NCBI GenBank assembly: GCA_024277955.1
Contig: JAJRUE010000248.1
Span: forward strand, 1-6,478
Source: Alphaproteobacteria bacterium
Lineage (GTDB): Bacteria > Pseudomonadota > Alphaproteobacteria > Rhodobacterales > Rhodobacteraceae
Direction of reading: 5' to 3'
Length of the DNA: 6,478 nt
In this document: piece after piece, positions 1 to 5,573 of the stretch
Numbering within the stretch: the first letter of the stretch is position 1
Layout of the letters: every line of letters starts with the position of its first letter
The notes under the pieces: generated by a model
Databases searched by the model: none
What the model saw: the letters and a program-made list of their open reading frames with translations, nothing else
What the model was told of the DNA's origin: nothing
Translations under genes and position numbers: made by a program

Positions 1-1
1 C

Positions 2-889
2 GAGGTGGCGTCAAGCGCGCAGATGTCGATCCGCTACGAACAGGGGGTGCAGTGGCGCAGCTGGCGCGATGCGATTGCCGTGGCCGAGGGGCGCGGCATC
101 AACCGGCAGATCCGCCGGGCCTATTGCTTTATCGCCTCGCGCTACCGCACCGGCGACCGGATCTTTCTGCTGGGCTATTCGCGCGGCGCCTATGCGGTGC
201 GCTCGCTGGCCGGGGTGATCGACCGGGTCGGCCTGCTGCGCGCCGAGTTCGCGACCGAGCGCAACATTCGCCAGGTCTACCGCCACTACCAGACCGGCCC
301 CGATACCGCCAACGCGCGTGCCTTCAAGGAAAACTACTGCCACCCCGGCACGGTCGAGATCGAGATGGTCGGCGTCTGGGACACGGTCAAGGCGCTGGGC
401 AACCGGCTGCCGGTGATGTGGCGCTATTCGCAGCCGCGCTACGCCTTTCACACGACACGGCTGGGCGCCAGTATCCGGCACGGGTTTCATGCGCTGGCGA
501 TCGACGAGACCCGCGAAACCTACGCCCCGGTGCTGTGGCGCACCGACCCGGCATGGCCGGGGGTGCTGGAACAGGTCTGGTTTCGCGGCGCGCATGGCGA
601 TATCGGCGGCCAGCTGGGCGGTTTCGAAGCGGCGCGGCCCCTGTCCAACATTCCGCTGGTCTGGATGATGGAGAAGCTCGAGGGTTGCGGCGTGTGCCTG
701 CCCGACGGCTGGCAGGCCCGGTTCCCGCAGGATGTGAACGCGCCTTCGGTGGGCACGTTCAGCGGCTGGGGCAAACTGTTCATCATCCGCAGGCGCCGGG
801 TGATCGGGCGCGATCCGTCGGAAAGCATCCACCCGTCCGTGGCCCGGTATCACGGCAAGCTGACAGCGCAGATGGTGGCGGGGAACTAG
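2..889 (+). CDS. DUF2235 (Tle1-like phospholipase) domain protein, 5' end missing
   Basis: The frame is open from base 2 to the TAG at 887-889. The GTG at 5-7 is unlikely to be the true start, because DUF2235 proteins normally begin with a segment absent here, so the gene is cut by the window edge. Counting from base 5, the alpha/beta-hydrolase nucleophile elbow GYSRGAY lies at residues 57-63, with the presumed catalytic Ser59. It is followed by the family blocks VGVWDTVKALG, HALAIDETRETYAPVLWR and EQVWFRGAHGDIGG, where the Asp and His of the triad are expected. DUF2235 is the catalytic domain of Tle1-type type VI lipase effectors, but many alphaproteobacterial members are stand-alone proteins of unknown substrate. 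No VgrG, PAAR or immunity gene is visible here. No signal peptide can be judged because the N-terminus is missing. The domain call is secure; effector function is not supported by this window. Confidence 0.88.
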   Translation, partial: EVASSAQMSIRYEQGVQWRSWRDAIAVAEGRGINRQIRRAYCFIASRYRTGDRIFLLGYSRGAYAVRSLAGVIDRVGLLRAEFATERNIRQVYRHYQTGPDTANARAFKENYCHPGTVEIEMVGVWDTVKALGNRLPVMWRYSQPRYAFHTTRLGASIRHGFHALAIDETRETYAPVLWRTDPAWPGVLEQVWFRGAHGDIGGQLGGFEAARPLSNIPLVWMMEKLEGCGVCLPDGWQARFPQDVNAPSVGTFSGWGKLFIIRRRRVIGRDPSESIHPSVARYHGKLTAQMVAGN

Positions 890-1003
890 GTAACCCCGGG
901 CCACTGGCGCAATCGCTGCGAAAGCTCAGGGGGGTGGCGCGTGCAGGGCACAAAGGCCCCGCCCACAACGTCTTCTGTCCAAAATATCCCCGCCGGAGGC
1001 ACC

Positions 1004-1022
1004 GCCGGGCCACCGGCCCGGC
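1004..1022. repeat. Inverted repeat (8-bp stem, 3-nt loop)
   Basis: GCCGGGCC at 1004-1011 pairs perfectly with GGCCCGGC at 1015-1022 around the loop ACC. On the + strand it is followed by AAAACC rather than a T run, so it is not a textbook intrinsic terminator. Its position about 115 nt after the DUF2235 stop would still suit a 3'-end or stabilising hairpin. Confidence 0.55.
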
Positions 1023-1096
1023 AAAACCATAATCTTCGGGCCGCAAGGCCCGCCCGCCAGATGGCAGCCCCCTGGTTGCCTGAATCCACCGCACCG

Positions 1097-1127
1097 CCGG
1101 ATCGCCTGCGATCCGGTTCGCGCCCGA
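1097..1127. repeat. Dispersed hairpin repeat, copy 1
   Basis: Stem CCGGATCG (1097-1104), loop CCTG, stem CGATCCGG (1109-1116), then TTCGCGCCCGA (1117-1127). The same arrangement occurs at 3276-3306 with identical stem and tail and a different loop (GCTT). Conserved stems with a changed loop in two separate spacers suggest a small dispersed intergenic palindromic element. Confidence 0.65.
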
Positions 1128-1262
1128 TTGCCCGTCACAGAGATTCCGGTTCCACCCCAACAAGGTCCAAACCCGATCAACCTGCACCGCACCGGCCTGG
1201 CCGAACTGGGCTGAGGCAGGCTGTCAGACCGGGGCGGGGCGAAAACGGCCGGACCCGGAACC

Positions 1263-1329
1263 GGCCCCCGCGCGCGGGGGCCCAAAACGGTTGGCAAACC
1301 GTTTTGCCAAGGCGTTTGCAAACGCCTTG
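1263..1329. repeat. Three adjacent palindromes downstream of metF, possible bidirectional terminator
   Basis: Three inverted repeats lie almost end to end. Bases 1263-1282 form a perfect 20-bp palindrome (half GGCCCCCGCG). Bases 1283-1306 have arms CAAAACGGTT and AACCGTTTTG around GGCA. Bases 1308-1329 form a perfect 22-bp palindrome (half CAAGGCGTTTG). A competing hairpin, TTGGCAAA (1291-1298) with TTTGCCAA (1303-1310), overlaps the second and third, so mutually exclusive folds are possible. The cluster begins 25 nt past the metF stop in the metF direction. The middle hairpin ends in TTTTG on both strands, which fits a two-way transcript end. Terminator activity is inferred. Confidence 0.6.
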
Positions 1330-1353
1330 CGCCGTCGCGCCCGGGCGGAGCTG

Positions 1354-2220
1354 TCAGGCCACGTTTTCCAGCGCCGCTTCGGGGGCCAGCCCCAGGGCAT
1401 GCACCACGTCGCGGGTCAGTTGCGGCTTGTTCAGGGTGTAGAAATGCAGATCCTCGACCCCGCCGTCGATCAGGTCGGTGCACAGCTCGGTGCACAGCGC
1501 GGTGGCCAGCAGGTCGTGGCGGTCGTCGCGTTTGGCGGCGGCGAAGGCGTCGCTCAGCCAGGCCGGCACGGTGGTGCCGCAGCGTTCGGCGAACGCGCGC
1601 ACCCCGTCGAAATTCTCGATCGGCAGGATGCCGGGGATGATCGGAGCGTCGATCCCGGCACGCAGGCAGCGGTCGCGGAACCGGAAAAACGTGTCGGCCT
1701 CGAAAAAGAACTGGGTGATCGCCGAAGACGCGCCCGCGTCGATCTTGCGCTTCAGCCAGTCCACGTCGGCCTGATCGTCGGCGGCTTCCGGGTGGCGGTC
1801 GGGATAGGCGCCGACGCGGATGTTGAACTTGCCGGTATCGGCCAGCGCCTCGATCAGATCGATGGACGAGGCAAAGCCCTCCGGGTGCGGCACGAACGTG
1901 CCGGCGCCGGCGGGCGGATCGCCGCGCAGTGCCACGATTTCGCGCACGCCCGCGGCGGCATAGTCCTGGGCGATGGCAAGGGTTTCTTCGCGGCTGGCAT
2001 CGACGCAGGTCAGGTGCGCCGCCACGTTCAGCCCATAGTTCTTGCCGATCGTCGTCACCGCTTCGTGGGTCAGCTTGCGCGTGGTGCCGCCGGCGCCGTA
2101 GGTCACCGATACGAAGCTGGGTTCAAGCGGCGCGAGCGTGCGCACCGTGTCCCACAGCCGGAACGACGCGGGCAGCGATTTGGGAGGGAAAAACTCGAAC
2201 GAAATACGGGCGGCGGCCAT
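1354..2220 (-). CDS. metF: 5,10-methylenetetrahydrofolate reductase MetF
   Basis: This encodes a 288-residue cytosolic flavoprotein that reduces 5,10-methylene-THF to 5-methyl-THF, the methyl donor for methionine synthesis. Length is close to E. coli MetF (296 residues). Visible family blocks are SFEFFPPK (residues 7-14; Glu9 matches catalytic Glu28 of E. coli), SVTYGAGGTTR (38-48), AHLTCVDAS (68-76), ALRGDPP (97-103; Asp101 matches the FAD/substrate-contacting Asp120), GAYPDRHPEA (137-146), TQFFFEA (169-175) and PIIPGILPIENF (193-204). The ATG at 2218-2220 (read on the - strand) is chosen because it puts the conserved SFEFFPP block near the N-terminus and has AAGGA about 8 nt upstream. The frame stays open far upstream to about 4335, but that extension is antisense to metR and suhB and is not coding. 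The gene is divergent from metR, which fits regulation by MetR. Confidence 0.97.
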   Translation of the reverse strand: MAAARISFEFFPPKSLPASFRLWDTVRTLAPLEPSFVSVTYGAGGTTRKLTHEAVTTIGKNYGLNVAAHLTCVDASREETLAIAQDYAAAGVREIVALRGDPPAGAGTFVPHPEGFASSIDLIEALADTGKFNIRVGAYPDRHPEAADDQADVDWLKRKIDAGASSAITQFFFEADTFFRFRDRCLRAGIDAPIIPGILPIENFDGVRAFAERCGTTVPAWLSDAFAAAKRDDRHDLLATALCTELCTDLIDGGVEDLHFYTLNKPQLTRDVVHALGLAPEAALENVA

Positions 2221-2310
2221 GATCCTGATCCTTTGTGGTCCCCCCTTGTGCCAGATCGCCCCATGTGAGACAAATTCATAATACTCATCAACATAATGAA
2301 TCGCACGCAC
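2221..2310. promoter_or_regulatory. Divergent metF/metR control region
   Basis: This 90-bp segment between the two start codons is AT-richer than its surroundings. It holds the candidate MetR operator (2266-2278). CATAAT occurs at 2277-2282 and again at 2292-2297, either of which could be a -10 for metR; no good -35 was found, as is common for activator-dependent promoters. TTCAT (2275-2279) and ATGAA (2296-2300) form a further inverted pair that could be extra regulator half-sites. The metF ribosome site AAGGA, on the - strand, lies near 2229-2233. No SAM riboswitch fold was recognised. Confidence 0.6.
2266..2278. promoter_or_regulatory. Candidate MetR binding box
   Basis: The sequence is TGAG-ACAAA-TTCA, one mismatch from the enterobacterial MetR consensus TGAA-N5-TTCA. 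It also satisfies the general LysR T-N11-A rule (T2266 and A2278). It sits between metF and metR, where autoregulation and metF activation are expected. The match is short and unproven. Confidence 0.5.
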
Positions 2311-3234
2311 ATGCATCTGGAACTGAGGCACCTGAGAACCATCAAGGCGATCCACGAAGCCGGCGGGCTGGCGCGCGCCGCCGATCAGCTGAACATCACC
2401 CAGTCGGCGCTGTCGCATCAGGTCAAGGGACTCGAGGACCAGGCCGGGCTGGAACTGTTCGTGCGCCGCACCAAGCCGCTGAAACTGTCGGCGGCGGGGA
2501 TGAAGCTGCTGCGGCTGGCCGAGCGCGTGCTGCCCGAGGTCGCGGCGCTTCAGGAGGAGTTTCGCAACCTGCGCTCGGGCAAGTCCGGCCGGCTGCACAT
2601 CGCCATCGAGTGCCACGCCTGTTTCGAATGGCTGTTCCCGGTGCTGGAGGCGTTCCGCAAGGCCTGGCCCGATGTCGATGTGGACATCCGCCCCGGCCTG
2701 GCCTTTGGCGCGCTCGAGGCCCTGCAGCGCGAAGAGGTGGACCTGGTGATTTCCTCGGACCCGGAAACGCTGGACGGGGTGACCTTTTCGCCGCTGTTCG
2801 ACTATGAACCGGTCTTTGTCGCCGCGGCCCAGCACCCGGCGGCGGAAAAGGCCTTTGTCACGGCGGAGGATTTTCGCGACCAGGTGCTGATCACCTACCC
2901 GGTGGAGCGCGCCCGGCTGGATGTGTTCAGCCAGCTGCTGACGCCGGCCAAGGTCGAACCGCGCGCCATCCGACAGGTGGAACTGACCGCGGTGATCCTG
3001 CTGCTGGTGGCCTCGAACCGCGGCGTTTCGGTGCTGCCCGACTGGGTGCTGCGCGAAGTGCGCTACCATTCCGACTATATTACCCGCCCGATCACCGAAA
3101 CCGGGCTGACGCGCCGGCTTTACGCGGCGGTGCGCAGCGATGAGGCGACCCAGCCCTTCATGGCGCATTTCCTGCGCCTGGCGCGCACCGAGCCGGTCAA
3201 GCTGCAACGGCAGGATCCGCCGGCCCCCGCCTGA
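2311..3234 (+). CDS. metR: LysR-type methionine regulator MetR
   Basis: This encodes a 307-residue LysR-family DNA-binding regulator that in enterobacteria uses homocysteine as co-effector and controls metE, metF and related genes. The N-terminal winged helix-turn-helix covers roughly residues 3-62 (HLRTIKAI, AARAADQLN-type helix, ITQSALSHQVKGLE). The co-effector domain starts near residue 95. Recalled similarity to E. coli MetR is strong: IAIECHACFEWLFPVLEAF, FDYEPVFVA, ITYPVERARLDVF and RLYAAVRSDEATQP all have close counterparts. ATG 2311 is preferred because it gives MHLELRHL, matching the usual MetR start. An in-frame ATG at 2296 would add five residues, and neither has an obvious Shine-Dalgarno sequence. 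The divergent partner is metF, its probable target. The stop is TGA at 3232-3234. Confidence 0.93.
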   Translation: MHLELRHLRTIKAIHEAGGLARAADQLNITQSALSHQVKGLEDQAGLELFVRRTKPLKLSAAGMKLLRLAERVLPEVAALQEEFRNLRSGKSGRLHIAIECHACFEWLFPVLEAFRKAWPDVDVDIRPGLAFGALEALQREEVDLVISSDPETLDGVTFSPLFDYEPVFVAAAQHPAAEKAFVTAEDFRDQVLITYPVERARLDVFSQLLTPAKVEPRAIRQVELTAVILLLVASNRGVSVLPDWVLREVRYHSDYITRPITETGLTRRLYAAVRSDEATQPFMAHFLRLARTEPVKLQRQDPPAPA

Positions 3235-3275
3235 TCGACCGCGACAGGCACCTGCACCGCCAAACAGCCACGTCC

Positions 3276-3306
3276 CCGGATCGGCTTCGATCCGGTTCGC
3301 GCCCGA
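3276..3306. repeat. Dispersed hairpin repeat, copy 2
   Basis: Stem CCGGATCG (3276-3283), loop GCTT, stem CGATCCGG (3288-3295), tail TTCGCGCCCGA (3296-3306). Stem and tail are identical to the copy at 1097-1127; only the 4-nt loop differs. It starts 42 nt after the metR stop and may serve as a 3'-end hairpin, although no T tract follows. Confidence 0.65.
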
Positions 3307-3558
3307 CCCCGCCCCGTCGCACCTCTGGCGCGCTTCCAGCGCAATGGCGGGCGCGAAATGTTCGCCAGTTGCACCAGCTGTGGCCTCATCTTCTGAACGC
3401 GGCGGCGTGCCGGACGCCACCGCGCCCCCCCTCGGGCTCGGGCGCGAACCTGCCCCTGCGCCGGGGGGCGACGAAACCGGGCCCGATGCCCGGCGCACCG
3501 CCGTGCCGCCGGGGGCTTGGCAAGCGCCGGGCAGGGGACTATACGCCCCCCTTGACCC

Positions 3559-3565
3559 AAAGGAG
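3559..3565 (+). promoter_or_regulatory. Ribosome binding site of the suhB-like gene
   Basis: AAAGGAG ends 8 nt before ATG 3574. It decides the start: the longer frame could open at GTG 3565, but that codon overlaps the Shine-Dalgarno itself. Confidence 0.8.
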
Positions 3566-3573
3566 TGGACGAC

Positions 3574-4362
3574 ATGCAGGGCAGCGCCAATCTCAACATC
3601 ATGATCAAGGCGGCACGGCTTGCGGGGCGATCGCTGGTCAAGGATTTCCGCGAGGTGGAAAACCTGCAGGTGTCGATGAAGGGCGCGGGCGATTTCGTCA
3701 GCCGCGCCGACATGGCCGCCGAGCGCATCATCAAGGAAGAGCTGATGGGCGCGCGCAAGAACTACGGCTGGGTGGGCGAGGAAAGCGATGCCGAACAGGG
3801 CGAAGACCCGACCCGGCGCTGGATCGTGGACCCGCTGGACGGCACCACCAATTTCCTGCACGGGCTGCCGCACTGGGCGGTGTCGATCGCGCTCGAACAC
3901 AAGGGTGAGGTTGTTGCCGCGGTGGTCTTCGATCCGGCCAAGGACGAAATGTTCGTCGCCGAAAAGGGCCAGGGCGCCTACATGAACGAAACCCGCATCC
4001 GCGCCTCGGCCCGCAGCCGGATGATCGAGGCGATCTTTGCCACCGGCCTGCCCTTTGGCGGGCGTTCGGACCTGCCCGACACCCTGCAGGATCTGGCCCG
4101 CATCCTGCCCAGCTGCGCCGGCGTGCGCCGCTGGGGCGCGGCGGCGCTGGATCTCGCCTATGTGGGCGCCGGGCGCTATGACGGGTTCTGGGAACGGCGG
4201 CTGCACAGCTGGGACATGGCCGCCGGTCTGCTGATCGCCCGCGAAGCCGGCGCCCTGGTGGAACCGCTGCGCCCGGGCGGCGATATCCTGGAAGATGGCG
4301 AGATCATCTGCGCCAACGAACGGATCTTCGAACAATTTGCCGCCACGATCCGGCAGGAATGA
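3574..4362 (+). CDS. suhB: Inositol monophosphatase family protein (SuhB-like)
   Basis: This encodes a 262-residue Mg2+-dependent phosphatase of the inositol monophosphatase fold, close to E. coli SuhB in length (267). The family metal-binding motifs are intact: GEES (residues 68-71, with Glu69 as first ligand), WIVDPLDGTTNF (83-94; Asp86 and Asp89 bind metal) and the C-terminal signature WDMAAGLLIAREAG (213-226; Asp214). Expected activity is hydrolysis of inositol-1-phosphate or related sugar/polyol phosphates in the cytoplasm. E. coli SuhB also acts in rRNA antitermination, and whether that role holds here cannot be read from sequence. The start at ATG 3574 is set by a strong ribosome site. 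The gene ends 51 nt before the first Ser-Asp repeat gene, so read-through transcription into it is possible. Confidence 0.93.
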   Translation: MQGSANLNIMIKAARLAGRSLVKDFREVENLQVSMKGAGDFVSRADMAAERIIKEELMGARKNYGWVGEESDAEQGEDPTRRWIVDPLDGTTNFLHGLPHWAVSIALEHKGEVVAAVVFDPAKDEMFVAEKGQGAYMNETRIRASARSRMIEAIFATGLPFGGRSDLPDTLQDLARILPSCAGVRRWGAAALDLAYVGAGRYDGFWERRLHSWDMAAGLLIAREAGALVEPLRPGGDILEDGEIICANERIFEQFAATIRQE

Positions 4363-4413
4363 TTCCCCACATTCGCCTAAAATTTATCGCAAATGGCAGG
4401 CGTAATGCTTGCC

Positions 4414-5328
4414 ATGAAACAGCTGCCCAAAAAACTCCCGCTCACCCTCAAAGGGTTCCGCACCTCTGAACGCGGCGCCGTGACCGTGGACATGGTGCTT
4501 GTCATGAGCGCCGTGGTCACTCTCGGCCTTGGCGTGACAGGTCGCATCGCCGGCGGAACCACCAACTATGCCGACCGGACCTCGAGCTTTCTGTCGGCGC
4601 TCAGTCCAGGGTCCATGCTTGACGGAGACGGAACCGACGCCGGTTCGTTCGGCGACGACAGTTCGGACGACGGCACCGATGACGGCTCGGATGATGGGTC
4701 GGACAGCGCCGACGATGGGTCGGACAGCACGGATGACGGGTCCGATAGCGGCGATAGTGGCGATGGATCGGACAGCGGTTCGGACGACTCCAGCTCTGAC
4801 AGCTCGGACGGCAGTTCGGACCACTCGGACGGGTCCAGCTCTGACGGCTCGGACGGCAGTTCGGACCACTCGGACGACTCCAGCTCGGACGGTTCAGACA
4901 GCAGCTCGGACCACTCGGACGGGTCCAGTTCGGACGGCTCTGACAGCAGTTCGGATCACTCGGACGACTCCAGCTCTGACGGCTCGGACGGCAGTTCGGA
5001 CCACTCGGACGACTCCAGCTCGGACGGTTCAGACAGCAGCTCGGACCACTCGGACGGGTCCAGCTCGGACGGCTCTGACAGCAGTTCGGATCACTCGGAC
5101 GACTCCAGCTCTGACGGCTCGGACAGCAGTTCGGACCACTCGGACGGGTCCAGCTCTGACGGCTCGGACGGCAGTTCGGACCACTCGGACGACTCCAGCT
5201 CGGACGGCTCTGACAGCAGTTCGGATGATTCCGGGAACCCCGGCAACGACTCTGACGTGGGTAGCGCCGGCGAAAGCCCCGATGGCGGGGACGGCTGGGG
5301 CAGCGGGTCCAAAGGCAAGAGCAGCTAG
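4414..5328 (+). CDS. Pilin-like head plus long Ser-Asp repeat tail, paralog 1
   Basis: I do not recognise a named family. From ATG 4414 the product is 304 residues. A basic leader (residues 1-20, rich in Lys/Arg) is followed by GAVTVDMVLV and a hydrophobic segment to about residue 43. This resembles Flp/TadE-type prepilins, which are cut after Gly (here Gly21) and normally carry Glu at +5; here +5 is Asp26. Residues 50-69 are a short linker. The rest is acidic Ser/Asp/Gly sequence: three 7-residue DDGSDS-type units (93-113), then nine full 15-residue units and one degenerate unit (126-272), each full unit with one His, ending in a Gly-rich tail with KGKSS. In-frame ATGs at 4393 and 4405 are alternatives; 4414 is preferred because MKQLPK matches MKLLPK of the paralog. 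No start has a strong ribosome site. Likely localisation is membrane-anchored or assembled outside the membrane, with an anionic tail; cation binding is inferred. Confidence 0.8.
   Translation: MKQLPKKLPLTLKGFRTSERGAVTVDMVLVMSAVVTLGLGVTGRIAGGTTNYADRTSSFLSALSPGSMLDGDGTDAGSFGDDSSDDGTDDGSDDGSDSADDGSDSTDDGSDSGDSGDGSDSGSDDSSSDSSDGSSDHSDGSSSDGSDGSSDHSDDSSSDGSDSSSDHSDGSSSDGSDSSSDHSDDSSSDGSDGSSDHSDDSSSDGSDSSSDHSDGSSSDGSDSSSDHSDDSSSDGSDSSSDHSDGSSSDGSDGSSDHSDDSSSDGSDSSSDDSGNPGNDSDVGSAGESPDGGDGWGSGSKGKSS
4690..4752 (+). repeat. Three 21-nt tandem repeats in paralog 1
   Basis: The units 4690-4710, 4711-4731 and 4732-4752 encode DDGSDSA, DDGSDST and DDGSDSG. Differences include synonymous ones (GAC/GAT, TCG/TCC, GAC/GAT), indicating an older expansion than the 45-nt array downstream. 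Confidence 0.7.
4789..5229 (+). repeat. 45-nt coding tandem array, nine full units plus one degenerate
   Basis: Units begin at 4789, 4834, 4879, 4924, 4969, 5014, 5059, 5104 and 5149; a partial unit begins at 5194. Each encodes SSSD-[GS]-SD-[GS]-SSDHSD-[GD]. There is a 135-nt higher-order period: 4834-4968 and 4969-5103 differ at a single base (T4929 versus C5064). The final partial unit matches the third type for 36 nt and then diverges, replacing His by Asp. The array keeps frame whatever its copy number. Confidence 0.93.
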
Positions 5329-5340
5329 GCCTGGTCAGCG

Positions 5341-5368
5341 CCGCGCCGCCGGTCGAATCGCGGCGCGG
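5341..5368 (+). terminator. Terminator-like hairpin after paralog 1
   Basis: CCGCGCCGC (5341-5349) pairs perfectly with GCGGCGCGG (5360-5368) around a 10-nt loop, 12 nt after the TAG at 5326-5328. It is followed by ACAAACC, not a T run, so it may be a weak terminator, a transcript stabiliser or a processing site. If it terminates, paralog 2 needs its own promoter in the remaining spacer. That spacer is AT-richer near 5460-5545 and holds small inverted repeats at 5470-5489 and 5533-5550. Confidence 0.5.
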
Positions 5369-5573
5369 ACAAACCGGGGCATTCCCGACAAATTGGCGCC
5401 GCAAAGGTTGATCCGCGCGGCATCTTTGTGTCCGAATTGTGGCCGGCGTTCGCGCCCTATCCAAAATATCAAGCTTTTTCAGCAGCTTGGACGCCAGTTT
5501 GTTCGGGCGCGCCGGGATCAAAAGCCAATTCGGCGACATATTTTCGTCGCGGGCCTCCGACAAGATCATCGGT

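Larger units (their letters stand above)
890..1353. other. Hairpin-rich non-coding spacer
   Basis: This is 464 bases between the DUF2235 stop and the metF stop. Neither strand shows a convincing gene: the open frames across it are Arg/Pro/Gly-rich, have no recognisable domain and run into real genes in other frames. It is instead rich in inverted repeats: 1004-1022, 1037-1052 (stem CGGGCC, loop GCAA), 1097-1116, and the palindrome cluster 1263-1329. The stretch around 980-1000 (CCAAAATATCCCCGCCGG) resembles intergenic filler I recall from Rhodobacterales genomes, but I cannot verify that here. The two flanking genes converge on this spacer, so transcription from both sides must end within it. 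Confidence 0.7.
3235..3573. other. Non-coding spacer between metR and suhB-like gene
   Basis: This 339-base stretch has no convincing gene on either strand; open frames across it are low-complexity Pro/Arg/Ala and lack domains or ribosome sites. It contains the second copy of the dispersed hairpin (3276-3306) and a small inverted repeat, CCGGGC (3477-3482) with GCCCGG (3488-3493). It ends in the ribosome site of the next gene. A promoter for that gene is presumably here but none is clear. Confidence 0.6.

Noticed and set aside
2221..2310. SAM riboswitch upstream of metF
   Set aside because: The leader is short and I could not find the paired elements of a SAM-I or SAM-II fold.
3120..3758. 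Open frames across the metR-suhB spacer on both strands
   Set aside because: Arg/Pro/Ala composition, overlap with real genes on both sides, no ribosome site and no recognisable motif.
2221..4335. Long upstream extension of the metF frame on the - strand (a 993-residue open frame in all)
   Set aside because: It runs antisense through metR and the suhB-like gene, is low-complexity Arg/Gln/His/Ala with no domain, and metF homology begins only at the ATG at 2220. High GC keeps the antisense frame open.
4789..5229. Tandem 45-nt units as a possible CRISPR array
   Set aside because: There are no unique spacers; units are contiguous, in frame and translated as a 15-residue protein repeat, with no cas genes.
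5439..5573. GTG start at 5439 adding 45 residues to paralog 2
   Set aside because: The extension has no counterpart in paralog 1, would move the basic leader away from the N-terminus, and ATG 5574 shares its DNA context with ATG 4414.
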